Positions 33,565-42,295 of a DNA stretch of 64,000 nt are shown here, piece by piece (position 1 is the stretch's first letter; every line of letters starts with the position of its first letter). Source of the stretch: Candidatus Eiseniibacteriota bacterium (GTDB taxonomy: Bacteria > Eisenbacteria > RBG-16-71-46 > CAIMUX01); the NCBI GenBank assembly GCA_020633975.1, contig JACKCR010000002.1, positions 2,170,001-2,234,000 on the forward strand, given 5' to 3'. The position numbers and the translations under genes are program-made. The notes under the pieces were generated by a model. It ran no database searches, was not told where the DNA came from, and was given only the letters and a program-made list of their open reading frames with translations.

Positions 33565-34902
33565 TCAGGGATTCGACACGGACGGGAAGAGTCGGTGTAC
33601 GATCCGCGCAGCTGGAAGGGGGAAGCGGTCACGGAGAAGAGCCCAACGACGCCACGTGATGCGGGTGCGCTGGGATCGACGCCGGAGCCACTTCACCCAG
33701 GAGCGAGTCGCTTGCCAGGCAAGCACGCGGAGCAGCCGAGCGTTACCGCTCATGCCGTAGTAGGCATAGTGCCCGCGGAGCTTGCGGCAGAGGACTCGAT
33801 GCTGCTCCGGGATCGGAAGGTGTCGATGTCGTCGGCACCATTCCGAGAGATCACGAAGCGATCGATGCAACCGGGACGAAGCCGTCTGTGGTTGCACCAG
33901 CCAGTGCCTCCGGTTCAGGGTACGGCGCCAGGTGAACGTGAAGCCGAGGAAGTCGAACGTTCGTCCCCTCGGCCCTCGCTCTCTGGGGCCTCCTGCACCC
34001 GGAGGGTGGAACGGAAGCAGGCGGGTCTTCTCCGGATGAAGACGGAGACCGAACCGCTCGAACCGTTTCGGGAGCGTCGCGAAGACCCTGCGGGCATCAG
34101 ACTCCGAAGCGAACCCGAGGATCGCATCGTCCGCATAGCGAACGAGGATCGCATCTCCGGACAACCGAGGAAGAACCTCCTCGTGGAACCAGAGATCGAG
34201 CACTTCATGGAGATAGATGTTCGCCAGGATCGGAGAGACCACACCACCTTGTGGGGTCCCCTCCTTCGTTCGGCGCCACTGCCCATCTTCGAGAACTCCG
34301 GCTTTCAGCCACTTGTGGATCGTACGACGGAGCACTCCGTCTCGTACCCGTTGGTCCAGAAAGCTCCGGAGATGGCGATGGTCTAGATGATCGAAGAAGC
34401 CCTGGATGTCGAGTTCGATCACCCAGCCTCCTCCCCGACGCGTCATCCAGCTGTTCCAGGCCTGGATCGCCTGGTGGGCCGAACGTCCCGGTCGGTATCC
34501 GTAGGAACAGTCCAGAAAGTCCTGCTCGTAGATCGTCTCCAGCACCATCGCGACCGCTCGCTGAAGGATCTTGTCCTCGTACGTCGGGATCCCGATCGGT
34601 CTCGGCGATCCGTCCGCCTTCGGAACATACCTCCGCTTCACCGGGGGCGCGTAGTAGCTGCCGGTCTTGAACCGGCCGAGAAGATCTTGCAGGTTCTCCT
34701 CGAGATCCCGCTCGTACTCCTCCGCCGTCTGACCGTCCACTCCACTCGCACCGTCTCGGCGCGTCCGCCGCTGCGCTTCCCGTAGCCACTCCATGTCGAT
34801 GTAGTGACCCAAGGTCGTCAGCGCCATCTTCGGCCGCCTCTGAGCCAGTTCTTCTATCCTTCGGAGTCGCGTGGACACCGTCTGGGAGTTCTGGTCCCCC
34901 AT
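33565..34902 (-). CDS. ltrA: Group II intron reverse transcriptase/maturase
   Basis: A 445-aa intron-encoded protein in domain IV. ATG at 34902 has GGAGG/GAGGG 7-9 bases upstream; an ATG at 34950 is also in frame. RT blocks are clear: GVDGQTAEEYERDL, RRYVPKADGSPRPIGIPTYE (block 1-2), YGYRPGRSAHQAIQ, VIELDIQGFFDHLDH (block 3), GTPQGGVVSPILANIYLHEV (block 4), the catalytic VRYADDAILGF (block 5) and FDFLGFTF. The maturase/X domain follows with LRGHYAYYGMSGN. There is no HNH endonuclease domain after it, so the element is En-minus. No frameshift or stop interrupts it, so it may be active. Confidence 0.95.
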   Translation of the reverse strand: MGDQNSQTVSTRLRRIEELAQRRPKMALTTLGHYIDMEWLREAQRRTRRDGASGVDGQTAEEYERDLEENLQDLLGRFKTGSYYAPPVKRRYVPKADGSPRPIGIPTYEDKILQRAVAMVLETIYEQDFLDCSYGYRPGRSAHQAIQAWNSWMTRRGGGWVIELDIQGFFDHLDHRHLRSFLDQRVRDGVLRRTIHKWLKAGVLEDGQWRRTKEGTPQGGVVSPILANIYLHEVLDLWFHEEVLPRLSGDAILVRYADDAILGFASESDARRVFATLPKRFERFGLRLHPEKTRLLPFHPPGAGGPRERGPRGRTFDFLGFTFTWRRTLNRRHWLVQPQTASSRLHRSLRDLSEWCRRHRHLPIPEQHRVLCRKLRGHYAYYGMSGNARLLRVLAWQATRSWVKWLRRRSQRTRITWRRWALLRDRFPLPAARIVHRLFPSVSNP

Positions 34903-35485
34903 GGTCTTTCCCTCCTCCGGTTCCCTCATCCGGCTCGGCCTTCCCTCCACGGGCTCCCGTTGGGTTGGTTTCCCCGCTTCCTCGGTACTATGCCGAGCTC
35001 CGACATCTCCCTGCCCGTCCAGTCCCGCTCATGGGTTTCGCGGGACCTTGACCAGCGTGACGCTCCTGTTCCGCGTCCTAAGCTCCGAACGTCTGGAACT
35101 CAGGTCGTTCGCGGAGTCTTCTTCGGCGACTCCTTCTCCGTTCCGCCAGAAGCAAGGAGACTCTCCCGTGTTCCTGGACCACCCCCATACCTACATGCTC
35201 TGCCCCACGACCCCGGCTGAGGTCCCTCGGCTCGACCCGGCACGCCGAGAGAGTTTGCCTTCCGCCCCGAGAACGGCGTCGGCTCCTCGCTACTTCTCAG
35301 ATTTCGGGGCTCCAATGAAAGAGCCTGCAGGATCCCTGTGTACGCTTCACCCGAGACGATCACCCGCTCGAGCGCAACACTCGGTCCCAACCGTGGGCCG
35401 TACGGCTGGCAGGACTCGGACCTGCTAGGTGGCTACGAAAGGTTTCCGATTCTCTTCCCCCTTTCCCAGGCTTTGCACGGCACAC

Positions 35486-35501
35486 TCTCAGCGCTGAGAC
35501 T
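35486..35501 (-). other. 5' exon remnant of the intron target palindrome
   Basis: AGTCTCAGCGCTGAGA on the minus strand directly abuts the intron 5' end. The missing CT of the 18-bp palindrome is supplied by the 3' exon at 33481-33482. The intron therefore entered two bases from the end of a stem-loop-forming palindrome. Confidence 0.85.
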
Positions 35502-36040
35502 CCGCGTCGCAGAACCCCGCGATCCCCGGCGTTACGCTGCGAACGGGCCTGACATGGACGCTGCAGATGCGCGTAGTCTGCCATGCTGGCCATACATCGC
35601 CGACCCCAACTTGTCGCCTTCGTGCCTCCTGAGCAGACTTCGCCGTGACGCACGTGTGCGAAGTTGCATGCTGGCCAGCCTGGCGCACTGCACGGTGTCG
35701 TCCCACCGCATGTTCGAGAGACACCCACCATTCCACATGTGTGCGACGTGCCATACCGACGAGACATCGCGGACGCAGAGGGTGTGCGAATGCGATGTTC
35801 GATCGAGCAGGGCCGTTTCCCCATGCCTGCGTCGCGGCATCACGGCCAGCATTCGCGGTGACGCATCGTGGTCACGCGGTTGTCTCGACTGACATGCACA
35901 TGGACGACATGCTGCGAGGCGGAAGGTTGCCCGTACATCGGGTGCGCAGACATGTGGTCGGGCGTAATGCTGGCCAGCATCACGCATGGACGACATCCTG
36001 CTGCGGCTCAGGCTGAGTAGGTTCGCAGGTGATGCACGGA
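35502..36040. other. Hairpin-rich, degenerate-repeat non-coding tract
   Basis: No supportable gene. Recurring words are spaced by about 85 bp: GTGTGCGA at 35654 and 35739 (also 35782); CATGGACGACAT[GC]CTGC at 35899-35915 and 35985-36001 (86 bp); [AT]GCTGGCCA at about 35585, 35670 and 35969. Hairpins: GCTGGCCAGC at 35670-35679; a two-tier stem GGCCGT/ACGGCC (35811-35816, 35842-35847) enclosing ATGCC/GGCAT; and a 24-bp near-palindrome at 35962-35985 whose single imperfect pair is G-U on the minus strand but A-C on the plus strand. That bias suggests a minus-strand RNA. It could be a structured ncRNA or a decayed repeat array. Confidence 0.5.
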
Positions 36041-36331
36041 GGTGGCGGCCCCACCGGTAGTGCAACTTCAGTCGTCCCCGGCTCGACTCCGTGCTGCCGG
36101 CGATGACCTCTCCCGGCGGTTCGATCTGATCGGAGCGGCGCCCCCGGCTCTCTGTCGCCGAGAGTCTTCGTGCAGATACACGACTCGTCGCCATCGCGCC
36201 CGACGTGCCTTCACCCTTGAGAAACGGCCCAATGCGGCCGATGGGAGGATGATGGACGATCTGTCGGCGCGGGAGACCAGGCATCTCGGTTGCGCGCAGA
36301 TCCGGATGAGGGAAGCACCGAGGGAGGAAGC
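36041..36331. other. Leader region upstream of histidine kinase
   Basis: About 290 bp between the hairpin tract and the kinase start. Short plus-strand frames exist but have no recognisable content. Nothing further was seen. Confidence 0.4.
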
Positions 36332-38854
36332 GTGGATCTCGGGGTCGTTCTCGCCCTCTTCATACTACTCAGCGCCGGCTCGGGAATGGGTTGGGCGCTC
36401 GGTCGTTGGCAGAGATCGGGTTCCTCTCTGGACGCAGCCGAACGGGACGAGGGGTTCCCCAGCCCACCTGGTTCGAGTTCCCCCGCGGCACCTTCCCCAG
36501 CCGAGACGAGCGGTCAACTCCAGGCGTTGATCGACAGCACCTCGCAGTTCGTCATCTTCTCTCTCGATCGAGGGTACCGATACACCGCGTTCAACCAGCG
36601 CCACAGGCAGGAGATGTCCAAGGTCTGGAGTGCGGAGATCGAGATCGGGCACTCGATCCTCGACTACATGACCAACCCGGAGCTGCGAGCGCTCGCAAAG
36701 CAGAGCATCGACCGGGCCCTCGCCGGGGAGACCTTTTCGGAGACGAACCTCCAGCCCGATCTCCACATCCACTACGAGTTCTTCTGGAGACCGATCGTCC
36801 AGTCCGACGGGACCATTGCAGGCGTCACGGCCTTCATCTGTGACGTCTCCGAGGTCAGGAAGACCCTGAGTCGGTTCAGCATCCAGAAGGCCGCGCTCGA
36901 GTCCGCCACGAGCTCCGTCGTGATCACGAACGCGAACGGGACGATTGAGTGGGTGAACCCGGCGTTCTGCCAGATCACCGGCTACTCGAACGACGAGGTC
37001 GTGGGTCAGAACCCCCGCATTCTCAAGTCAGGGAAGCTGAGCGATGAGGTCTACGCCGAGATGTGGAGGACGATCTCGTCAGGTGGAACCTGGCGGGGGG
37101 AGCTGATCAACCGTCGAAAGGACGGAAGCCTCTACACCGAGGAGGCGACCGTCACGCCGGTGACCGACGAGCGCGGTACGATCACCCACTACGTTGGCTT
37201 CAAACGAGACATCTCCGTGCTCAAGAAGAGCCTCGAGGACCTGGAAGCAACGCAGGCACTCCTCAAAGAGAAGAATCGCCGGCTGGACGAGGCACTCGTC
37301 GCTGCCCGAGCCGCGGCGAAGGCCAAGGACGCCTTCCTCGCGAACATGAGCCATGAGCTCCGTACACCGATGAATGGGGTCATCGGCATGGCCAGCCTCC
37401 TTCGTGAGTCCGAGCCTCTGACAGATCTGCAGAAGGACCATGTCGAGACGATCCGGGCCAGCGGTCAGACTCTGCTCGCTCTGATCAGCGACATCCTGGA
37501 CTTCTCGAAGATCGAGTCGGATCACATGGTGCTCGAGGAAACGTCCGTGGACCTCCACGACTTCATCGAGGAGACGCTCGAAGCCCTCGCTCCGATCGCT
37601 TGGGAGAAACGGCTCGATCTCTGTGTCGACATCGATTCCGCGGTGCCTTCCTCGATCGTCTGCGATCCGATTCGACTGCGCCAAATCATGACCAATCTGG
37701 TCGGAAACGCCATCAAGTTCACGGAGCAGGGCGAGGTCGTCGTCACGGTGGAGTGCTTGCCGGGAGAGGATGAGCATCGGCTCTCCTTCGGCGTGCGGGA
37801 CACCGGAGTCGGAATCCCTCCCGACGTCATCGACCGTCTCTTCGAACCATTCTGCCAGGGCGACTCGTCGACGACGCGGCTCTATGGGGGAACCGGACTC
37901 GGGTTGGCCATCAGCCAGAGACTCGTCGGGCTCATGGGGGGACGGATCACGATCCAATCGGAACCCAGCGTCGGCTCCTTGTTCTCGTTCGACATCTGCG
38001 TCACCCCGGCTTCGGACTCCCTGGCATTGCCGGACCCGCCGGAGTGCCTGAGGGGTCGGAACGCATGGATCGTGGACGACAGAGAGGCGAGCCGCCGAAC
38101 GCTCTCCCGTCACCTCGAGTCGTTCGGATGCGACGCGCTCACCTTCGACTCGGCGGCGGCCGCACTCGAGGGGCTCGAGACCCACGACCCACCGGATCTG
38201 GTGTTGGTCGATCTGTTCATGCCTGAGATGGATGGGCTCGAGTTCATCGGCCGGCTTCGTCGCCACGACCGGCTACGCGGCTCGAGCCGGGTGACCCCAA
38301 CGATCCTCCTCCACTCCGGCGGACCCGAATCCGACCGTCGCCGTTCCGACGCAGGCCCGGCCACAGCAGTCCTTTCGAAGCCGGTCCGCCGCCGCCTGCT
38401 CCTGGAGGCGGCCACCATGGCCTGCCAGCGAGAAGGGACCGAGCCGAGGGACTCTGCGCCCAAGAGTCGCCCGACAGACACGGAACGAATGGCGGATCGC
38501 CATCCCCACCGGATCCTCCTCGTCGAGGACAACGCGGTGAACCGGAAGGTCGCACTTCGCATCCTCGCGCATCTGGGGTACGAAGCCGATGTCGCCGTGA
38601 ACGGTGCGGAGGCCATCGAGGCGTGTCGCTCCGGCAGCTACGACCTGGTCCTCATGGATGTTCAGATGCCGGTGGTCGACGGACTCGCCGCGACCCGGGC
38701 GGTGCGGGCGTTGCCGGGAGCCCAGCCGAAGATCTTCGCCATGACCGCAAACGCGATGGAAGGCGACCGCGAGCGTTGCCTCGCCGCAGGGATGAACGAC
38801 TACATCGCCAAGCCGGTTCGGATCGATGACATCCGGCGCGCCGTTGCAGCCTAG
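36332..38854 (+). CDS. Hybrid sensor histidine kinase (PAS-PAS-HisKA-HATPase-REC-REC)
   Basis: An 840-aa kinase. GTG at 36332 has GGAGG 5-6 bases upstream and gives MDLGVVLALFILL; an upstream TTG frame lacks support. Order: one membrane helix (3-22), a Pro/Ser linker, PAS1 (about 60-175), PAS2 (about 185-297, with NPAFCQITGYSNDEVVGQNP), coiled coil (about 300-335), HisKA with phospho-acceptor His341 (ANMSHELRTPMNGV), and HATPase (N box NLVGNAIKFT, G1 DTGVGI, G2 GGTGLGL). Two receiver domains follow: Asp627 (VLVDLFMPEMDG) and Asp776 (VLMDVQMPVVDG, with MTANA and AKPV). No HPt domain, so output probably passes to a separate phosphotransfer partner. It stands alone, with no response regulator adjacent. 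Confidence 0.92.
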   Translation: MDLGVVLALFILLSAGSGMGWALGRWQRSGSSLDAAERDEGFPSPPGSSSPAAPSPAETSGQLQALIDSTSQFVIFSLDRGYRYTAFNQRHRQEMSKVWSAEIEIGHSILDYMTNPELRALAKQSIDRALAGETFSETNLQPDLHIHYEFFWRPIVQSDGTIAGVTAFICDVSEVRKTLSRFSIQKAALESATSSVVITNANGTIEWVNPAFCQITGYSNDEVVGQNPRILKSGKLSDEVYAEMWRTISSGGTWRGELINRRKDGSLYTEEATVTPVTDERGTITHYVGFKRDISVLKKSLEDLEATQALLKEKNRRLDEALVAARAAAKAKDAFLANMSHELRTPMNGVIGMASLLRESEPLTDLQKDHVETIRASGQTLLALISDILDFSKIESDHMVLEETSVDLHDFIEETLEALAPIAWEKRLDLCVDIDSAVPSSIVCDPIRLRQIMTNLVGNAIKFTEQGEVVVTVECLPGEDEHRLSFGVRDTGVGIPPDVIDRLFEPFCQGDSSTTRLYGGTGLGLAISQRLVGLMGGRITIQSEPSVGSLFSFDICVTPASDSLALPDPPECLRGRNAWIVDDREASRRTLSRHLESFGCDALTFDSAAAALEGLETHDPPDLVLVDLFMPEMDGLEFIGRLRRHDRLRGSSRVTPTILLHSGGPESDRRRSDAGPATAVLSKPVRRRLLLEAATMACQREGTEPRDSAPKSRPTDTERMADRHPHRILLVEDNAVNRKVALRILAHLGYEADVAVNGAEAIEACRSGSYDLVLMDVQMPVVDGLAATRAVRALPGAQPKIFAMTANAMEGDRERCLAAGMNDYIAKPVRIDDIRRAVAA

Positions 38855-38881
38855 GACCTCGAACCCCGTCACCCGCCGGCT

Positions 38882-41260
38882 CTAGCGCGCCACCACCAGC
38901 TTCTCCGAAACCGTATGTCCTCCCGCGATCATCCGCACGAAGTAGACCCCTCCGCGAAGACCCGAGGTGTCGAGAGGCACGGAGTCGACCCGGGCCTCGT
39001 GCTCGCCATGGAAGAGCGTCCGCACTCTCCGTCCCAACGCATCGTAGAGAGCGAGATCGACCTCTCCAGCGTCCCGCAGCCCGAAGCGGACCATGGGCTG
39101 TGCGCCGGCCGTCGCAGGATTGGCGTGGATCCGCATCGTCAGGGGCGAGAGTCTCTCCGGGCTCGCATTGTCACCGACCGCACTCGGATCGAGTCCGACG
39201 AGATCGAGTTCCCACATACCTCGGCCGTACGTGCCGACCCGGAGGTACCCCTGCGGGTGCCAACGGAGGTCAGTGCAGACTACGTGCGGCAACCCGACGT
39301 TGAGTGGAAGCCACGCATCTCCCCCGTCGAAGCTCGCGTAGACACCGAGATCAGTCCCGAGGTAGACGCGATCGGGGTCGTCTCGATCGAAGACGACGGT
39401 GTTGCAGGGTTCGCCGGGAAGGTTGTGCGTGAAGTCGACCCAGTTCTGGCCGCCGTCGGTCGTCTTCAGCACCTTGCCCACTGCCGGGCTGTATGAACTC
39501 ACCGTGACGAACATGACGTCGGGGTCGTTCGGGTGGATGGCGATGTCCGAGAGAGCGTTCCCCACGAGCAGGTGCGCGACCCGCTGGAAGGTCTCGCCGT
39601 GGTCGTCCGAGACGAAGACGTTCGACGCATCGCACACGGCCAGGTGATCACGCTGTGCCCAGCACTGGGCGATCGACCGACCTGCGGCGAGGCCCGGGGC
39701 CGAGGTCGCGTACCACGGCTGGCCTCCTGTCGTCGTCTTGTACAGAGTGATTCCGTGGGCGGTCCAGAGGGTCTGGTCGTCGCCGTAGTCCATGTGGGTG
39801 GGAGTCGCCCACGGGCCGGGTTCGCCGATGCCGTCGTTCGCAGGTACGAAGGTGGTACCGCCGTCCGTGCTCCGGTAGTGCTGTCCGAACTGGATCTGCG
39901 CCCAGACGATGTCGGCGTCGGCCGACCCGACCTCGCACTGGAATCCGTTGCCGTCGAGAACCTGGTCGAACGACGCGCCGCCGGTGTACCGGAGCGTACC
40001 GTTCCCCTGGCTCCCTCCCAGCGCCAGGCCGAGACTGAGCGTCGAGTGGTTGATGGCGGAAACCTGCACCGTGACGAGGCCTGAGTTGCGGGGAACAAAG
40101 GTCGCGCCGCCGTCCTCCGAGAGGTAGGAACCGGCCTCGCCTCCGAACCAGAGGACGGCGTCGTCGGACGGGTCGGTGGCGATTGCATGATGCGTCGCCG
40201 GAACGTTGGTCGCCCACTCGGTCCAGCTCGCGCCTCCATCGGTCGAGCGGTAGCTCGCGTTGCCGTTGCTGAAGACGAGGTCCGGGTCCGCCGAACTCAC
40301 TGCGATGGCGAGCGCCTGCCAGCCCTCCGATCCGTCCTGCGTCGACCGGAGCTGCCAGCTGTCTCCGCCGTCCGTGCTCCGGTAGATCTCCTTGTCGCTT
40401 CCGCGGAGGACAGCCCAGTAGACAAGGTTCGGATTTGCCTGCGTCGTCGCGAGTCGGCAGTTGGCGATCGTATCCGTGGGTAGACCGCCGCCCAACAGCG
40501 TCCAGGTCAGTCCATCGTCCGTGGAACGGTACACTCCATCATCGGTCAGCGACTGCGCACACGCGTAGTAGGTGCCCGCCGAGCCCGGCTTCTGCTTCAC
40601 GTCCTTCCACTGACCTTGGGTCATCAACTGCGTCCAGGTCGCACCGTCGTCCGTCGAGCGGAAGAGACCGTTGTCCGCGGCGCAGAGCAGCGTTCCCGTG
40701 GTCTCGTTGTACTCTAGCTCGAAGATGTCGCGGCCCTCCTCCACGTCGTAGCTGAGGCCGGTGAGCGCCCAACTCTCGCCTCCGTCCCACGACTCGAGGA
40801 CGCCGACGCCGTGGACGAAGTCGCCTCCCCACCCTTCACCCGTACCGATCCACATGTGGTTCGGCTCAGCCGCGTCGATCTCGATGGCGCTCACGGCAAG
40901 CGACGGAAGGTCGTCTGTCATCGGAGTCCAGCTCGCGCCCCGATCCGTCGACTTCCAGAGTCCCCCGCTCGCACTGCCGGTGAAGACGATGTCCGAGTTG
41001 TCCGGATGCACTTCGATCGCGAGCGTCCGGCCGGCGACATTCGTCGGGCCCAGGTTGAACCAGGTCGGGAGAGTGGACCGGTCCTGGGTCGACTCGAACT
41101 CGCGGAGGGTCTGCCACGTGGAGAGGCGAGCGCGGGAGATGAAGTCGTCGTCACCCGGTTGCGGCGCCGGACCGGCGGGATTGGACAGCACGGGGCCGGC
41201 GAGAAGAGGTGTCGCAAGAAGAATCGCGGCGGTTGAGACGATCGAGCAGCGCCGAGGCAT
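38882..41260 (-). CDS. VPS10/BNR-type beta-propeller surface protein with T9SS sorting domain
   Basis: A 792-aa protein. ATG at 41260 has GGAGG 7 bases upstream (an ATG at 41275 has no ribosome site). The signal peptide ends near LAGPVLSNP. The body has many sialidase-type Asp-box strands (STDRGASWTPM, STDDGATWTQL, STDGGDSWQLR, TTDGGQNWVDF) and YLGTDLGVYASFDGG/VGTYGRGMWELDL strands, as in VPS10-like and xyloglucanase-like propellers. From about residue 705 comes the T9SS domain (HANPATAGAQPMVRF, ALYDALGRRVRTL, RGGVYFVRM, EKLVVAR). Secreted. Enzymatic activity cannot be claimed without catalytic residues. Confidence 0.85.
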   Translation of the reverse strand: MPRRCSIVSTAAILLATPLLAGPVLSNPAGPAPQPGDDDFISRARLSTWQTLREFESTQDRSTLPTWFNLGPTNVAGRTLAIEVHPDNSDIVFTGSASGGLWKSTDRGASWTPMTDDLPSLAVSAIEIDAAEPNHMWIGTGEGWGGDFVHGVGVLESWDGGESWALTGLSYDVEEGRDIFELEYNETTGTLLCAADNGLFRSTDDGATWTQLMTQGQWKDVKQKPGSAGTYYACAQSLTDDGVYRSTDDGLTWTLLGGGLPTDTIANCRLATTQANPNLVYWAVLRGSDKEIYRSTDGGDSWQLRSTQDGSEGWQALAIAVSSADPDLVFSNGNASYRSTDGGASWTEWATNVPATHHAIATDPSDDAVLWFGGEAGSYLSEDGGATFVPRNSGLVTVQVSAINHSTLSLGLALGGSQGNGTLRYTGGASFDQVLDGNGFQCEVGSADADIVWAQIQFGQHYRSTDGGTTFVPANDGIGEPGPWATPTHMDYGDDQTLWTAHGITLYKTTTGGQPWYATSAPGLAAGRSIAQCWAQRDHLAVCDASNVFVSDDHGETFQRVAHLLVGNALSDIAIHPNDPDVMFVTVSSYSPAVGKVLKTTDGGQNWVDFTHNLPGEPCNTVVFDRDDPDRVYLGTDLGVYASFDGGDAWLPLNVGLPHVVCTDLRWHPQGYLRVGTYGRGMWELDLVGLDPSAVGDNASPERLSPLTMRIHANPATAGAQPMVRFGLRDAGEVDLALYDALGRRVRTLFHGEHEARVDSVPLDTSGLRGGVYFVRMIAGGHTVSEKLVVAR

Positions 41261-41423
41261 TGGTGAGGCCTCCATTCGAGAGGGAGTAGGAGGATGCTAG
41301 CGACCGGAAAGACCGTAGCAGAAGGCGACGCGGCAGGGGAACCTACACAGAGTATCGCCGACGGCACCGCGGGCGATACGGCGAGAGCGAGAGGAAGGGG
41401 CGCGAGAGAGTGAGGGGCGAGAC

Positions 41424-42254
41424 ATGATCGGATTGTCCATGGCAGCGAGCCTGATGCTCGGACTCTCCCTCGTCGCGGATCCGACAGGATCCCTGCGCCT
41501 GACGGTCACGTTCGAGGAAACGGGCGAGGCAATCCCGTGGGCCAACATCTCATCCGATCACCAATTCATCGGCGGAGTCACGGATAGCGTGGGAACACTC
41601 GTTCTTGGCGACCTAGAGGCGGGAATCTACCGAATCCGCGTGTCAGCCATGGAGTACCGACCGAAGTCCTTCGAACTCGATCTCGCGCCGGGTGAGAGTG
41701 CGTACAAAGACATCGCTCTGCAGCACCCCGGCCTGGGCCGTGAGTTGGCGGCCACCGTATCCGTCGGCGTGGACGTGTTTGCCCGTGATCGAGACTTCGA
41801 CCTACGGATCGTGCCGGCGTTCGAGCAACTCGAGATCGGGAGCCGCCCGAGTTTCCTGGTGTCGCTCACGTACTTCGGCGAGGACTCCGTCGTCGTCGGA
41901 GCACTGGACGGGCCTGACGACATGCTTGCCAAATGCCCGCGCCGGAGTCTCGCGATACACGGGCCGAGCGGCCGGGTTCGGAGTGTGGTGATTGACGTTG
42001 TCGCGTCGGCCCCGCAGCCACCGGAGTTCGTCGTTCTACACGCAGGGGAGACCTGCTCCGCACGCTCGAGAGGCTGCGCACTTTCAGAGCCAGGCAGGTA
42101 CATGGCGACCTACTCCTACCAAGCAACATGCACGGATGTGCGGGACTGGCTGGACTTCGGAGCCCAGGAGATCGATCCCGCGGCCCGTCGTGCGCTCGGA
42201 CGTGTCGCCATGGTGACACTCGCGGATAGTGTGGAGTTCGTGGTGGCGGAGTAG
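41424..42254 (+). CDS. Exported protein with carboxypeptidase-regulatory-like domain
   Basis: A 276-aa protein with a possible short signal peptide (MIGLSMAASLMLGLSLVADP). Residues about 24-95 look like a CarboxypepD_reg/PEGA beta-sandwich (LRLTVTFEETGEAIPWANI, GGVTDSVGTLVLGDLEAGIYRI in pieces, VSAMEYRPKSFELDLAPGES). The rest, about 100-276, is a second beta-rich domain with paired Cys (CPRRSLAIHG, ETCSARSRGCALS, ATCTDVRDW) that I do not recognise. GAGG lies about 8-10 bases upstream of the ATG. It converges on the next gene with a 41-bp gap. Function unknown. Confidence 0.6.
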   Translation: MIGLSMAASLMLGLSLVADPTGSLRLTVTFEETGEAIPWANISSDHQFIGGVTDSVGTLVLGDLEAGIYRIRVSAMEYRPKSFELDLAPGESAYKDIALQHPGLGRELAATVSVGVDVFARDRDFDLRIVPAFEQLEIGSRPSFLVSLTYFGEDSVVVGALDGPDDMLAKCPRRSLAIHGPSGRVRSVVIDVVASAPQPPEFVVLHAGETCSARSRGCALSEPGRYMATYSYQATCTDVRDWLDFGAQEIDPAARRALGRVAMVTLADSVEFVVAE

Positions 42255-42295
42255 CCTGTGCCCGTTGATAGCCACGCCCGGCCATCGGAGTTCTG

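Larger units (their letters stand above)
33483..35485 (-). mobile_element. Complete group II intron with maturase ORF
   Basis: Minus strand, 2003 nt. The 5' end reads GTGTG at 35485-35481 (consensus GUGYG). The maturase ORF is in domain IV. Domain V is at 33558-33526. Domain VI is a UUCG-capped hairpin with a bulged A followed by TCCCGAC, placing the branch point 8 nt from a 3' end of type AC at 33483. Deleting 33483-35485 joins CTCGAG (33477-33482) to TCTCAGCGCTGAGACT (35486-35501), rebuilding the 18-bp palindrome AGTCTCAGCGCTGAGACT. The rebuilt 22 bp is identical to 43977-43998, which independently fixes both ends. A candidate EBS1 (TCTCGG, minus strand, 35356-35351) can pair with the last exon bases CTGAGA with one G-U. 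Confidence 0.92.

Noticed and set aside
35502-36040. CRISPR array or integron attC array
   Set aside because: Repeats are degenerate with no constant spacer length, and neither cas genes, an integrase nor attC core sites are present.
35532-36284. 250-aa minus-strand open frame over the hairpin tract
   Set aside because: Unusual Cys/His/Met/Arg composition, no recognisable domain or ribosome site, and it runs through inverted repeats. It is most likely chance in GC-rich DNA.
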